Shown piece by piece: positions 30,066 to 43,610 of a stretch of 64,000 nt of DNA. The notes under the pieces were generated by a model. That model was not told where the DNA came from and did not search any database. It was given only the letters and a program-made list of their open reading frames with translations. Source of the DNA: Taxillus chinensis (Eukaryota > Streptophyta > Magnoliopsida > Santalales > Loranthaceae); contig CM042085.1 in assembly GCA_023512835.1 (NCBI GenBank), forward strand, positions 41,998,189 through 42,062,188, written 5' to 3'. Positions within the stretch are counted from its first letter, which is position 1. Each line of letters begins with the position of its first letter. The position numbers and the translations under genes are program-made.

Positions 30066-33000
30066 ACTTAGTGAAGCTACAAATGCTCATCGACAGTGTC
30101 ATTAATTTATGTGACAAAGAGTTTATCGTTTCCTTTATGTCCAACACCTACACAGCTAGGGGTAACTTATCCGGAGATGTTAGGTTATCCGCATTAAGAG
30201 ATGTGGACATATACTCAAAGGTCATAAGAAATAATTCTTCCGACCCTATATGCTTCCTCACTAAAGCATCGATGAAGAAAGTTGGCTATGGCACAAGCGC
30301 TGCAAGACACTTAAATTTTAAGACTTTGTCTAAATTAGCGTCTTGACTTAGTAAATGGTTTTCCTAAACATAAATTCTACAGAGACTCTCTCCGTAGAGA
30401 ATGCCAACTCCAAGCAGACCAAGCACAACTTTAAGAGCAAACCGTGCAATTCAATAACGGCCCGCCGCAACTTCTTCACATGGATCTTTGTGGTCTCATT
30501 TCTATTGCTTCTCCGGATGGTGCGAGATATACCCTCGTGGTAATCAATGACTTCACTAGTTATACATGGGTGATGTTCCTAAAATCAAAGGATCAAACCT
30601 TTGAACATCTAGTAGATCTCTTCAACCCGATAAGTAATTCATACGGATCGAGCATCAGTGCATCGGGAGTGATCATGGTACCCAATTCGATTTTTCAAAA
30701 ATGAGATCCTATTGTTCTCGAACATGGCATTCAAGATGACTTTTCTCGCACCCAGACTCCACAGGAAATGGAGTTGCTGCGTAAGAATCGCACGTTAGTC
30801 GAAGCTCCTAGATCAATGCTAGCAGGGCAAAGCTTCCTCTCGCCCCATGGCCGAAGCTATGTCCATCGACATGGTATGTTCGGAATACAACTCTTATCAA
30901 TAAGGTTACCATGAAAACGCCCTATGAATGTGGAGAGGCATAAAGCCATCAATCTCTCATTTCAAAGCCTTGGGTGTGCTTGCTACGTGTTAAACAATGG
31001 CTAAGAGGCCCGAGCAAATTTGAGCCAAAATCCCATGATGGGATCTTTGTCGGATATTCTTTACACAACAAAGCTTATCGTATTTTCAATCGGAAACGCC
31101 TAACAGCTTGAAGAATCTATCCATGTTGATTTTGGATGAATCTAACCTTGATCGGCCGGTCGAGTGTAGGATCTTCAAATTCAATTGCACAAGATTATAT
31201 GGATAGGACGATTGATTATTCTCGCCCGACATGCCCCCGCCGCAACTCCCGGTGAATCACAATACCGGTGAAGCGACAAGAAATGCTACCGATGTCGCTC
31301 CAAGAATCGGACTCTTGACTTCCACATAACTCGCACAAAATGTTACTTGATATTCATTGACACGGAGAACCTTCAAGTCCATCCCGACCAGCTATTACTG
31401 AAAGTCATGTGTCGAAGAACCTCCAAGTTCTTCCCGAACCGCTCATCTTATGGATACACTGATCCCGAAGAAGCTCAACCATCCGATGTACAAGATCCAC
31501 CCAATCGCGTAGCTTCAAATCATTAACTATTCACCACCACTTGCATAACCATAGTGGACTCAAACCACCCATCAAAGTCAAGTTGATTGGTGATCCTACC
31601 GTTGAGTAAAACGAGGGCAGCCACTTCCAATTTATGCCTCTACTCGTGTTTTCTATCTGAGACAGAGCCAAAGGTGGTGGATTAAGCCCTTCAGACTCAA
31701 ATCGGATAGTCACTATGCAAGAAGAGCTTAATCAATTCAAGAGGAACGAAGGTGGACTCTAGTACTTAAGGCCGAGGTCGCAATAAGTCATTGGAGTTAA
31801 ATGGGTGCTCGAAACAAATTAGATATCGATGGAATAGGAACCGGAACAAAGCTAGACTGGCAGCCAAAGGATATTGTCAAGAAGCAGGAATTGACTATTA
31901 TGAGACCTTTGCTCTAGTAGCTAAGCTTCGAGGCGATCCGAATGTTCGGGCGTATGCATCATATATGAAAACTTCAAGGTTTATCAAATGGATGTTAAGA
32001 GCGCATTTCTTAATGGAGATCTTCAAGAGGAGGTTTATGTCGAACAATCTCCGGCTCGTTGAACACAAGGTCAACATATGGTATATAAACTTTGGAAAGC
32101 CTTGTATGGATTCGAAGCAAGCTCCAAGAGTCCGGTAAGACACACTATCGTAATTATTGCTCTAACATAATTTCAGAAAAGGGTGGATAGACACCACACT
32201 ATTTCTACGGAAAGAGAAAGATCATTCTCTAATCGTATAAATCTACATGGATGACATCATTTTCGGATCATCAACCCCAAGCTTTGTGACGAGTTTGCTA
32301 AATTAATGACCGGTAAATTTGAAAGAGTATGACAGAGAATTAACAAACTTCCTGGAATAGAGGTCAAACAAATGAAGGATTGAATCTTCATCAACCAAGC
32401 CAAGTACACACGGGATTTAATCAAGAAGTTTGGTATGGACACCTCATCTTCCGGGAAGACTCTCACGCCACTCAGTGCAAAGTTAGATCTTGCTATCGAC
32501 GAAAATCAGGAAACGTGACTTAATACGAGAGGTATGATCGATCATTATCGACCTTTACAAGAAGTCGCTCGGACATAATGTTTGCAACTGCATTTGCGCA
32601 AGATATCAAAGCGATCCCAAAGAGTCACATATGCTTCATGTAAAATGGATATTGCGATATCTCAAAGGGACGTCGAGTTTTGGACTTTGGTATCCAAAGG
32701 AGTCCAACTCTTTATCCGGATATTCTGATGCTGATTTTGCCGGTGTCGTCGCAAGTGAAAGAGCACTTTCTGTACTTATCGGGCCTATAGAAACAGATCA
32801 CTCATGGTTCAAGAAGCGTACCCGGATCAACCTCTATCATTGAGGCGTATTATATATGCCATGGGGAGTAGCTACCACGACAATACTTTGGACAAAGCTT
32901 CACTATCGACTACGACTTCAACATGACATCTATTCCACTATACTCGCGATAACACGAGTGCAATTGCTATCAAGAACAACCCATCATGCACTCAAAAACA

Positions 33001-33175
33001 AAGCACATTGAAGTCGTATCATTTTATCCGTGATCATGTTCTCAAAAAAGCACATATCACTTGAACATGTAAGCTACTGACGATCAACTCGTATAGATAT
33101 ACTTACTAAGCCCCTACCCGATGCAAGATTTTCTCAACTTCTCTTAAAACTAGGTATGCTTGATCTTACTACATA
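30066..33175 (+). pseudogene. SIRE-type Ty1/copia pol, decayed
   Basis: In order: a GAG-pre-integrase relic (RHLNFKTLSKLAS), integrase (LLHMDLCGLISIASPDG, FLKSKDQTFEHLVDLF), RT (NKARLAAKGYCQEAGIDYYE), and RNase H/connection (LHVKWILRYLKGTSSFGLWY, GYSDADFAG). It ends near PLPDARFSQLLLKLGML. Many frameshifts, small deletions and stops are present. The wording of these blocks fits the SIRE/Maximus lineage, which also carries an env-like ORF after pol. The transposition machinery is not functional. Confidence 0.82.
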
Positions 33176-33524
33176 GGTCCTTATTTATGTATCCAACAAC
33201 ATTTTTTTTAACATGCATCGTGGTTCTAAGAAGGCGCTAGACACTTATCGTATTTCATGCTCGATCACATTTACTACTAATATGATCATGTTTCGATAAT
33301 TTTCTCATATCTTCATTTGGGAGGATGCTTGAGATTCCCGATCGAAGTTGTTCAATCGACATAATTAACCCTATATGAGCATACTCTCCTTTCGACTTCA
33401 TGATTCATATTTTCATGTATCACCTCATGTCCAATGCCGCTTCATATTGATTACACTATTAACATGTCTAGTTAAAGAAATGAAATGGGTTAGCTTGGAA
33501 TGTCAGTGGATGAAATCATAAAGG
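33176..33524. other. SIRE post-pol spacer
   Basis: AT-rich sequence after pol with no gene that I can see. It is the left side of SIRE DNA flanking LTR E. Confidence 0.35.
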
Positions 33525-34125
33525 CGTAATAACTTCCGAAGGGAAGTCTCAAAGGACCCGTATTCGAGGGGTTCTTGGAGTTAGCCTTACGATTGGGACT
33601 TGGTCCTAGACAATGGACATTGAACGGTGATGTGCTAGTCGAATGGAGAATTTTGACTATACTTGGGCTCAAGTTGGAGTTCGAGGCCCCGAGGGGTATT
33701 TTGGAAATTTCACATATCATAAATGATATTTATTTGAGGGATTTATTTTACATATTTATTTGGCTTAATGAATTGCCGGCTGAGCTTAAGAGATGGGTTA
33801 AAAACCTTGGCCTTTGGGCTTTTAGACTTGGGCTTTAAATTAATCAAACTACGCGTTTTGATGTAGGATTCACTTAATCAAAACTACGTCGTTTTGATTA
33901 CGCAGAAAATATATAAAGAAAAAGGGTTTGAAAATTAGGGATTTCTCATTTCCAAAACCCTAGCAGAAAGAAGGAGACACGGCCGAGAGGGAGATCCGCC
34001 GGAAAGAGGAGACACGGCCCGAGACGGCGAGGACGATCCAAGGCCGGCGATCCAAGGTCGGACGGGAGCTGGGGAGACGTGATTGCTGTGAGAATAGAAC
34101 GACCACTGTATTCTCCGACTTTGAG

Positions 34126-35546
34126 GTAGGGATTCGCTGTCAACCCTTGTACCTCCTCCAAATTCTCGGGAATTTCACCGTTGTGATTTTCATGTTTCAG
34201 ATTCTTCTCTCAACCCCACTCCAATGAGATGATTAATATATATATAAACATGTAGATGCGTGTGGGATTAATATGAGATTTTTATATATATATAACCGAA
34301 AATAATTGAGTTTGATGCCCCGGGTATGTCTGACGGTAGCTTGGTATGAGTATTCCGAACCGGAATTGAAAAGTAGGCCGTGTATCCAATCTTTAAACCT
34401 CGATAACTCACAAACGAAAAGGAATTTGAGACGGATTCTTAGAGAGAAGTCATTAGAATAACAAAACAATGATCACCGTGTAAAATATGGCTGCACGCCA
34501 CTTTGAACGTCATATTCCCAATGGCGTGCTCCAAATTAGGTGAAATTCTTCTCCAAGCTTCCTTTGAATCATGTGTATGGGCCGGTATAAGAATATGCTT
34601 GCACGCTAATTCGTCCAATTGGCATTCAAGGCCTTTGGCTCTGGAAACTTTTGTGAAGGTAGAGGACATCATTCTGAGAAACTTAGCTTTTGCACGCCAA
34701 TTAATCTGAGGCCATCTACTTGGTCAAAATTAATCTCCAAACCCGACAAAAATAGCCTAAAAGCGCATGTATATGCAATAAAGCATCTTCCTAGGGTTAG
34801 AGCAAATATAAAATGAAATATGATACAATAGGCTCTAATCATGCTCTTAAACACCCCTAAATAGTAATAGAATATCGCATAAACGCACGTTATCAGTGCA
34901 CTGCTGAGTTATTTTGTTATGACCGAGTTGTGCTTCTAAGCTATATTAACATGTTTGTATTGAGATATATTGTTAAGTACCTTGTACCGAGTCGGGACGT
35001 ACACCAGTCGCATTACTGAGATATACTTGCGTTATGCCAGCTGTGTTTATCGAGACGTATTCTCGTATGTACTTGCGAGATGCCGCGAATTTGCGATCGA
35101 GTTTGAGTACCCAAATACATGTGGGTCGTAACCGAGGCATGGGCCCATACTTATCGGACCCTTTGAGACTGGGCCAGGCCGCTGTCCCCAGTCCGCTGCA
35201 GGACTCACGACGGTGGGCTAAGTCTCACACCTATTCCCGAGGGTAGGTATGGCGTCCGAGGAGGTGATGGCCATATCCGACTCGGTGGAAAATGTTATAT
35301 TGGTGACCATGCAACATTCACCCGGATGTGGTATGTCATGTCGCCGTGTGGAGGGGTGTCCTTCTTCGCCCGGGGCCGGGCACGTAAATGGTGTGTTCCC
35401 GGGTGATGTGTGCTATTTAGTTTTAGGCACTACACAAGCACAAGCATACACTTGTCATGCATATGTAGAGAGGGGACCTGTCCGGGGAGACTTGAACCCC
35501 ACTGAGCTATGGCTTCTGCTCACCCTCCTATAAACCGTTTTTTCAG
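34126..35546 (+). other. Candidate LTR leader intron, element E
   Basis: The donor is TTTGAG|GTAGGGATTCGC (GT 34126-34127), 209 nt after TATA. The acceptor CGTTTTTTCAG ends at 35546. The 1421-nt span includes the 465-bp antisense Athila fragment; without it the span is about 960 nt. Confidence 0.5.
34432..34896 (-). mobile_element. Athila LTR U3 fragment, antisense inside LTR E
   Basis: On the minus strand it begins at the exact Athila LTR start (TGATAACGTGCGTTTATG, 34896) and follows D1 closely, including CCTAGGAAGATGC, GATGGCCTCAGATT and both hairpin regions. It stops at the point equivalent to about D1 position 898, where the fragment in LTR A also stops. Confidence 0.8.
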
Positions 35547-35939
35547 GGTCTAGCGAAGCGATAGAAAGAGCCTGGTGGTAGGCGTCGAGGCTAAAGACTT
35601 ATTATTAATTTTATTGCTTTCGTGGACCTCGTGTTTTATGGTCTCGATTGGTTATAAACAATATGTTGTGGTTTGATGGGAGTTTTTCCCCCTGAGTTGT
35701 AATAAATTTGGAACTCTTCTCGAGACGTAATAGATCGAGATATGTTTATTGTTTGATCTATGTTTGTGTGCGTGGTTTGGGATCGAGCATGCCCCGTGGC
35801 ATGTTAGCCCGGTCGTACAAGGTTGGGGACAACACCCGTGACATAAGTCCTTTGTAGGTGCTTCGCACCAACCCCTTGACCCTTCGGGGTGCAGGGCAGT
35901 ACTCCTCATTTCCAAGTAAGAAGAAATTGGGGCGTGATA

Positions 35940-37207
35940 GCGTCCAAAAGGATAGACAGCATAATTCTCAAAATCTAAATCTTTTAGGTGGAGATGTCTA
36001 TCGAGAGGATTGCAAGATCTAAGGGGAGAAAATACTTATTAATTACTCAAGTAATACCCCCCTTATATGTCTCGTGACCTCTTTCCCGATCGTCTATCTC
36101 GAAGGGGAGTTCATCACTTCGCAGGATCGCACGATCTACGAGGGAGCAAAAGTCTTATCTATATTTTCGCATAACCCCAAAATATGTCTCGTATGCTCCT
36201 CCCTCTCACTTCTCACTCTCGATCTAACTGACATGCATCGTTGAATCAGCTTGTGGCATGTTTGGATATTTTTTTCTTCAATCGGCATCTTAATCGACAA
36301 TCAATTAAAGATCTAGCTTATGCTCTTCTTCCATTCTCACTCATGAATCTTAATTAGAGTAATCCACATATTGTTTATTTATCTTGGCTACAATGTTAAG
36401 CATGATGGTTTCTCTATGTTGACCAATGTGAACTTATGTGTTTCTTATCCCACATATGCTTATTTTCAAGATCGTTGATTTAGTCATTCGTTTGTATGTC
36501 TAGCGCTCATCTTCAATGCATGAGTTCTGCCTTTTTCATTTGTTCTGATTATGCTATCTTTTCCTCTCTGCTTACATCCGTACTAATCCTAACTTGTAAA
36601 AGCTCGTGTTCCTTTTAGTTTATCTTTTTGCGCTACATGTTCCAATTCACTTTGCATTCTCACCACATATCCCCGTCTGGTCTCTGACATGAAGTGTTGT
36701 GGTACTTCATTTTTCTTTGACCCCCGCCGCAGCGGAATCACTTTCTGCTTTATCACACTCTGCTTTGTGGACACACTCGTTGCTCATCCTGATATTATTC
36801 ATCGATAATTTTTCATCCGGATGATCATCGATTCATTTCTCCTGACTCTGAAATAGTCAAGTCTCATCGCGTGTTTTTGAGGAGGAATAATGACGGTATA
36901 TTAAAATGCAAGTCTCGAGACAAGCAATTTCCGAAAGAAGGCATACAACTCCATCATTAATACTTGATTCTCCGGGTTCCACGTCATCTTTAAATTTAGA
37001 GGGGCCAAGATTCAAGATACATGACATTAGCTTGTCAAGTCGTTTCACTATTCATCTCGCTTCATCCCCATATCCGTTGGTAACCACGGACTCGGTCTTA
37101 TATATACCGGATTTTTACACATAGCGCAAGTTTACATTTCCAAATCCCTAAACCCTCGCTGCTCTTCCAATCTCTAAGACTTACCTTCCTCCTCCCTCGT
37201 AACTCGA
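35940..37207. other. SIRE spacer between pol and env-like ORF
   Basis: No recognisable gene. It is the right side of SIRE DNA flanking LTR E, with only short open frames. Confidence 0.35.
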
Positions 37208-38750
37208 AATGGCACCCAAGCTCTCTCTTTCTAGTGTTAATCTCGGCCATATGGTCGATTAGCTCGCAATTTCCAATCCTCCGGCTTGGTTTCTTGACCT
37301 ACGCCGCTTCAGAAGCCTCCCACATTCTCGAACCTTGTTTCCAATCCCTGTCGCTCTTCTCATTGACAACATTATCGAGTACTACCAGCCGCATCCGTCG
37401 CACCACCGATTCCATCTTTTCCCATGTTCGAGGTGAATCCATCGTAATCACCCCCGCCATCCTCCGTGCCGCTCCCAACCTCCCCTCTCCCGGTGAACCC
37501 CGCCGTCGGGACCCAGATCTATGGCAGCCTTCCAGGGGCTGCACTTACAAAGAGAAGGAATACAAGGTGAAGTCCTTCCAAGGTCGTTAATGCTGTATAC
37601 GACCATTTTGAGTCGATGTCTAGGGCTCGCACTTCCGCTCCGGACTCCATTCCGTATGACCTTCTCCTGCCATGGGGCTGAGTTTTTAAGGGTCTCCGAT
37701 GGACTCGGGACATTCCTTGTTCCGCTTGACGAAGAACGGCCCCAAGAACCTATCTTTTGAGAGGACTCTCAAAGATAGTCTTCCGAGATTCGCATCCGTC
37801 CCATTTCAATGGAAATGGCACTATCCTTCCCCGAAGCCCATTATCTCCACCACCTTACGCCCGATGGGACCATGACGGCTCGCTGGCCTTCGTCAGCTTC
37901 TTCGCCTCCTTCCCGCCTCGAACAATAAAGGGGCTTTGGTGATCCACTTACTGCCCATGCACCCGAAGTAAGCTTCCGCTCACACTGCCTTCGGATTCGG
38001 TCCATTGTTGCACCATCCATCTCCCCGAGCCTCCCATATGAAGTCAAGGGGCCCTCTGTACTCAAGTCCTCATCCGTCGACTCACCGTCTTCTCTCGCCG
38101 ATGTCCCCCGCACCCGACGCACCCGGCTGCTGTTGCCGCCATTGCTACGGCCATGGCAGATGTCCCTCCTTCTTCCTCCGAAGCTCCTTTTTACCCCCCT
38201 ACCAACCCGCGTGACTATTTTACCTCATCTCTCCACCGACATGTTAACGACTCGATTCGTTTTAGGTCCCGTCACGCCGCTCCGTCCTTAACAATGAATC
38301 ATCAAAGTGTTTTATGCCAAACACACCCCTCTCAGTGATACATCATCTGAATCTGATCACGTTCTTTACGCTGCCCACATTCCGCATGTTCCCTTTGTTG
38401 TTACTCGCGCCGGTCACGCACGAGTTTTTTCTCCCTCGTACGCCCGCCAAATCTCTTTGCTACCATCCCCATCGCATCTCTCTGTCAAAGTGGATCTGGT
38501 CGCTTCCTGATGCTCTTTCTACGCTCGTCGTCGCACGCACCCTCCACTCCCCGCTTTCGACTCCTTCCGCCTCACCGCACTCCTACACCTCCTCTTTCGG
38601 TCGCTTCCTCCAAAGCCCCGCTGGCCGCGCAGGCGTGCCTCTTTGGTACGATCCATCCATGCTAGGGGTCTCCGTCACTACTGGCATGCCAAGCTCTAGC
38701 AGGCCCAAATTTCTACCATCGCCTCCAATGTTGATGTTTTAGGTGCTCAA
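37208..38750 (+). pseudogene. SIRE env-like ORF, plus-strand copy
   Basis: The frame opens MAPKLSLSSVNLGHM and stops at 37260, then continues with shifts through WFLDLRRFRSLPHS, RGESIVITPAILRAAPNLPS, AHYLHHLTPDG and ADVPPSSSEAPF to SSFGRFLQSPAGRAGVPLWY. It is GC-rich and Pro/Ser-rich compared with its surroundings. A homologous copy lies reversed at 44480-46030. SIRE elements carry an env-like ORF downstream of pol, and position and strand fit that. The protein function is unknown. Confidence 0.55.
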
Positions 38751-38784
38751 CCCCCTCTCTCCGCCATGGCCAAGGTCCAACAAG

Positions 38785-39044
38785 TGGTATCGCAGCCGGT
38801 CCTTCAGGACCAGCGGGTGGGATTGTCGGAGACTGCGGGGTCTCTAACGTCTCATAGATCAATCCCACATCGGTTAGGGGCGCACATTGAGGTCGTCCTA
38901 ATGAGGAGGCTCATGCCAATCTGTCACAATGCGTTTTAATGGGTGGGTCGTTGTAGAAACAACTGTGGGCTACGGCCTATGAGTGGGCGCAGAGTGCCAA
39001 AGCGACAATATTGTGGATGAGGTTCCCCAACTCGAGGTTCAACA
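38785..39044 (+). mobile_element. Possible miniature LTR element fragment (TRIM/SMART-like)
   Basis: TGGTATCGCAGC at 38785 looks like a Met-tRNA primer site. A purine stretch CCAGCGGGTGGGAT ends at 38823, then TGTCGGAGACTG begins an LTR-like segment of about 220 bp with ATCCCACATCGGTTAGGG and CAAAGCGACAATATTGTGG, blocks I associate with plant TRIM elements, ending GGTTCAACA at 39044. No matching LTR is present upstream, so the element is partial or the primer site is chance. Confidence 0.4.
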
Positions 39045-40113
39045 ATGGGCACACCGCGTGCCGTCACTAATGCACTTGTACAATCATACAACAAAAGCAT
39101 TCTGTACACTCCCAAACCACATAACTAAATGAAATATCATCATAACACATATACACATCATGTATCACTCAAGATAACCAACTACTGCACCCCTGTCTAG
39201 GAAAAAAAATACAACAGAAATATAAAACAATCAAAATGGACATAGTCCCATACATTTACTAGTCCGCTTTGCTCAATCATTAATCAAACCCCCATGGCTA
39301 CCTCTTGCTCGAACTACACTACCCTCGTAAACAGACAAAGCATGATAGACCTGATATAATGCTATTTAATGGATAAGCACACAAACAAACCATCACAATC
39401 AATGCTCCAATGCCATGAGGTTCTAAACCCATAGCCGTATCCATACCACATAACATTTCATACCAAGCAAAAATAACAAAACTCATACCTCGACATAAGG
39501 ATTTATTTTATACGCGGAATTTGGGTTAAAAAATAATAGAATAATCTAAAATAATCTCACCTGAAGAGCCCCCTTAACCCCTTGCCTCAACCTTCTCAAA
39601 GCTCAACCATCTCAAATCTCTTTCTAATCTCTTTTCAAACCTCCTTTTGGATTTTTAACTCATTTCTAATCTCTTTTGAGGTCTCTTTTGAACTATTCAT
39701 CAATGTCCCACCGAATGTCCTCATTCCAATGTCTCCCTTTCTCGAATGTTTGTCGCCCTCGAGGCTCCTTCAGTCTCCTCAACCCCACGCTTACAAGTTT
39801 ACGCTCATTGTTGTTTTCACCTAATTCTTGTCTAGAATTAACCCAACGGCCCTCAAACCCCCACAAACCCCCTCCAAAAACTCATACTCAATACTACATA
39901 TCAGGTTTTAATCACATATTACGCATTTAAATCACAAAATTTAACCCAAAAATGGGTTCCCCAAAACCTGGTGGCTCATACGAAATCACTTCGTGATCAT
40001 GCCAAAATCATCCATATCAAAACAACCAAGGTGTTAAGCCCAAGAACACCTACTTCGTAAGTATTCATTACTTAATTAATCCCAATACTCAAGCTCCAAG
40101 CTCCACCTCCAAA

Positions 40114-40149
<36 letters not shown>

Positions 40150-41052
40150 GTGCTTCTCTTTCACCAAGGTCGTGAAACATAGTATTACATCTCCCAGTAA
40201 AATCTCTCTTTCTCTCTTCCCTATTTATATTTTTTTACTCATCTCTTTAATGAATTGAACACCCAAAATACAATTAACTTTCCAGGGTCTCGAACTCTAA
40301 ATTGGACCCAACTATAGCCACGCTTATATTGTCAAGCATAATACCAACTAGATATCTTCATTACCAAATAAAGACTATCTCATAAATTAACCCAAATAAC
40401 GGTCTCTACATGACATTTAATATACTAAAGAATACATAAGTGATTATGAACTAACAAATAAACAATTTGCAGGTTACAACAAAACCTATACTCAAGAACC
40501 TTAATCGATGAAGATTATTCCATAAGAATGCAGAATAATGTCGGGAGTTAAGACCAGAAGATTAACTCTGTGGGAGAGAAGCATTGCAAAATGTTTTTTA
40601 AACTTAGTTAATTGAGGTATTTCAACAAAAGAGCTTACCAATCAATTTCAGATGGACTTTCAAAGCAAAGATTAGAAGGACTGATCTTTCAGTATGATCA
40701 TTGATTTTGGTCTCTATGCACGCATAACACTCTGAAGTGCTTTCTAATAGGCCGAAGCTCTCACATTGGGGAACTCTTGATTCAAATTCTCAAAAGTTAT
40801 TCATTCAAATGCGTGAGAATTATTAATTAGTATTTCTTGAAGTTCCCCACTCACTTTCAACGGAGAATCACTATTTTAGTAACAAAGGGGCATGTGACTC
40901 CATTCCCATCCCCCACCATCTCACTTCCCGCTATTCAATGTAGCAAGTATAAGATGCATAGATATGCCTATAATATACAAATCCTGCCCATATTTGTATA
41001 TTATGCTCATTGCCTTTCTTTGATCTCGTCCGTTCATTTTCTCGTTGGTAGG
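39045..41052. other. Unassigned AT-rich sequence
   Basis: I see no domain, LTR pair or gene. A CT repeat runs into an AT repeat at about 40117-40150. Part of 39480-39830 resembles the leader region of a gypsy LTR on the minus strand, but I cannot support that. Confidence 0.4.
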
Positions 41053-43601
41053 TGTTGGTCTCTCGAGCTAGAGGAGGTGAATAGGCTCTAATTCAAATCT
41101 CTTTACTGCCTTTTGCACAACACTTATCCGGTTAAATGATCATATTAGGTAAAGATAACCATATAGTGGAAGTATTTTTTTATTATCAATCGACAAATAC
41201 AACAAAATAGTAGCAACATTAAAAGCTAATAAAGATTTCGACCATCAGAAATCTCTTCACTCTATTTACAATGATTCACACTCCAGCTAATATGATCTCT
41301 AAAAGCTCTTGTATATGTACGCACATTCATGAAAATATACAAGTCTTTATATATATAGTCATCTATTAGAAAACATATTTCGAACCTATTCTTCCGAACA
41401 ACGCGAAACATTGATCCCTCGAAATCTTCTACCTTTGATTGCTACGGTTCGAGCTCAAGATCTTAGTATAGGGACATATCTTCGTGTGATCCCAATTTCA
41501 CCATTGGCTTTGTCCACATCTCAGTGTGTTCCACGTTAAGATAATTTATGTTTTTAACAAGTTTATTTTACATTGGGACACAGCCGAATCGACAACTCTC
41601 TACCAGTTCGATAAGTTGAGTAATATTTTCTTAATCCGTCAGAAAGTTCCTTTACTCTGTACAATAAAACCTCTAATCCTTATCGCAAGTTAGCTTGATA
41701 TCAACCTTATTCCGTGTTAAGCCTCTTTACTTCATTTAACGAGAAGTCCGGAGAGCTGACTCGGACCGCTTTCCTTACTCCACACGAAGCCTTCTTACTC
41801 CGCATGAGCTCCTTACTCCGCATGAGTTAAAAGGTCCGGATAGTCGACTCCCTATCGCCGCATCCTTACTTCGCTTCAATAAAAGGTTCGATTCCTTACT
41901 CCGCATCTCTTTTTCCTTACTCCCAAGCAACTTGTTCGGATTTCAACTTGTTTCAAGTCTCAAAATTTCGCATGTGTGTTTAAATAAAAAGCCTATTCCC
42001 CAATAGGGTTCCTCAAAGATATCATTCAACAACTTTTTTAGCTAGATAACTACCCCAAGACATATGTCCTCCAAAATCAACCAAGTTTCTAATGTGCCAA
42101 ACTTTGAGAGAGATAATCGATCATTTCCCTTGCACAAAGTAACCTAGCAACCACTAACTGACAGCTCCTTAACAAATGATGTAGGCATCATATATCATTT
42201 CATGACCACGCATTCATAAGATCGCGTACTTCAAAGTTTACAAAGGCCAGAATCACTACATTATCCATTCAGCATCCCTTCATACATGCATTTTTGCGCT
42301 ACAATCATTACGGTAACATACATCATAATACATCATCATACAACTCCTTTCTTCTGCCTCGGGGTTTAGATTTTCTTTTTTATTTGAGTTTCTTCCCAAC
42401 ATACGGTTTTAGCTCGCTTCATCCTGCCAACTTCTTTACATCTTGGGATAAAATCTCAACTTGTTTGTTTGAGATTTCAATATTTATTCCGCATAAGTTG
42501 CTTGGGTCCTTATTCGCTAAAGATTGTAAGGATGAAATCCTAGACGTTGTAAACCATCCGTGAGAAACATCTTGGAACTTGCTCTTCCGAGCAACGTCAA
42601 GATTTGACTCGCCTCGAAATCTCTCTCCTTGACGGCCGCTGAGCGGAGTTCAAGAACCCGGTTTAGAAATCATATGTCTTTGTGGAGTTCCCAAGTGCGC
42701 TTAAAGTTATGTCCACATATCCATCCATCCACTTAAGATGCTTTAGGTTATCAATAAGTTATGTTCACATCGGGACGTTAAATTAGATCATTTCTGAATG
42801 CGAAGATACTAAGTCAAGTAAGATCTTCTTAATCCATCGTAAACCGCACTGTTAATGAAGCCTGATCCTTACTCCGTGTTGCTGGTTGATTACTCCGCAT
42901 CGCTTTGATACCGGAATCCTTATTTTGTGTCAGTGCTTCCCTTCTCCGCATAAAAGAGAAGTTCAAAGAGCTTACTCCGTATCAACGCTTCCTCACGCTC
43001 GCACGAGTCTTTATCGCAGAGTTCAAAGGCTCCAATGGCTTACTCCGTATCAGCGCATCCTTACTCCGTATGAGTAAAAGGTTTAGATTCTTTACTCGCA
43101 TCTATTTTCTTACTCCGTGCTAATAAAGGGACTTGGGTCCATCCCGCACAAGTCGTACCTACTCCAAGCATGTATGGAAGACTCGATTCCCTATCCGTGT
43201 CTCTTGTCCTTAGTCTCGCTAGAGTGGAAAACTTACCTTTTATTCTCGCGATAACTGTCCCTCACCCATGCTAGATGTTGACTAGACTTATTCCGCATCA
43301 ATTTGGCTTTGTCCTATTAAGGTGTTAGACATAGATTCCTTAGTCCGAAGCTTTGAGACAATTTAATAACGAACGATACTTATTTCTAATGAAGTAAAGA
43401 CTTATTATTTACCAAGTGTTTAACAACACTACGTTTCTCCGGATCAGATTATGTATCCTATCCTCGCCTTTTCTCTCACGAGTGAAGGTTCAAAAATAAG
43501 ATCTTACTTCAAGTAACAACTTAAGAATAAACATGCAATGTCTCAAATCAAATTACATAGGGTTTTATCCGCATCATCCAAATTCCGGGCTTGATCTAAC
43601 A
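41053..43601 (-). mobile_element. SIRE-type LTR, minus strand
   Basis: On the minus strand it runs from TGTTAGATCAAG (43601) to GAGAGACCAACA (41053), with TGTT...AACA ends, about 2.55 kb. It is preceded by the purine tract TGGGGAGAT (43610-43602), the usual SIRE polypurine tract form. The plus-strand AGAGGAGGTGAATAGGCTC near the terminus is also familiar from SIRE LTRs. It belongs to the reversed env-like ORF at 44480-46030. Confidence 0.7.
41690..43210 (-). repeat. Degenerate CGGAGTAAGG repeats in SIRE LTR
   Basis: CCTTACTCCGCATGAG-like and CCTTACTCCGTATCAG-like units recur many times at irregular spacing, denser at 41790-41930 and 42860-43120. The same ACGGAGTAAGG word is found in chromovirus LTR C and in the array at 53761. 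Confidence 0.75.
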
Positions 43602-43610
43602 ATCTCCCCA

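Larger units (their letters stand above)
33525..35939 (+). mobile_element. Element E: chromovirus solo LTR inside SIRE
   Basis: It has the chromovirus LTR layout: start near GTAATAACTTCC, two ACGT palindromes (33842-33862 damaged, 33877-33898 intact), TATATAAA at 33910-33917, donor GAG|GTAGGG at 34126, dyad block at 35511-35528, acceptor TTTTTTCAG at 35546, AATAAA near 35700, and end GGGGCGTGATA. No primer site, gag or second LTR adjoins it, so it is a solo LTR. The first bases are uncertain, and I found no clear target duplication. An antisense Athila fragment lies within it. Confidence 0.7.

Noticed and set aside
37208..38750. Host single-copy gene
   Set aside because: A reversed homologous copy lies at 44480-46030 next to a SIRE LTR, and both are frameshifted, so it is element-borne.
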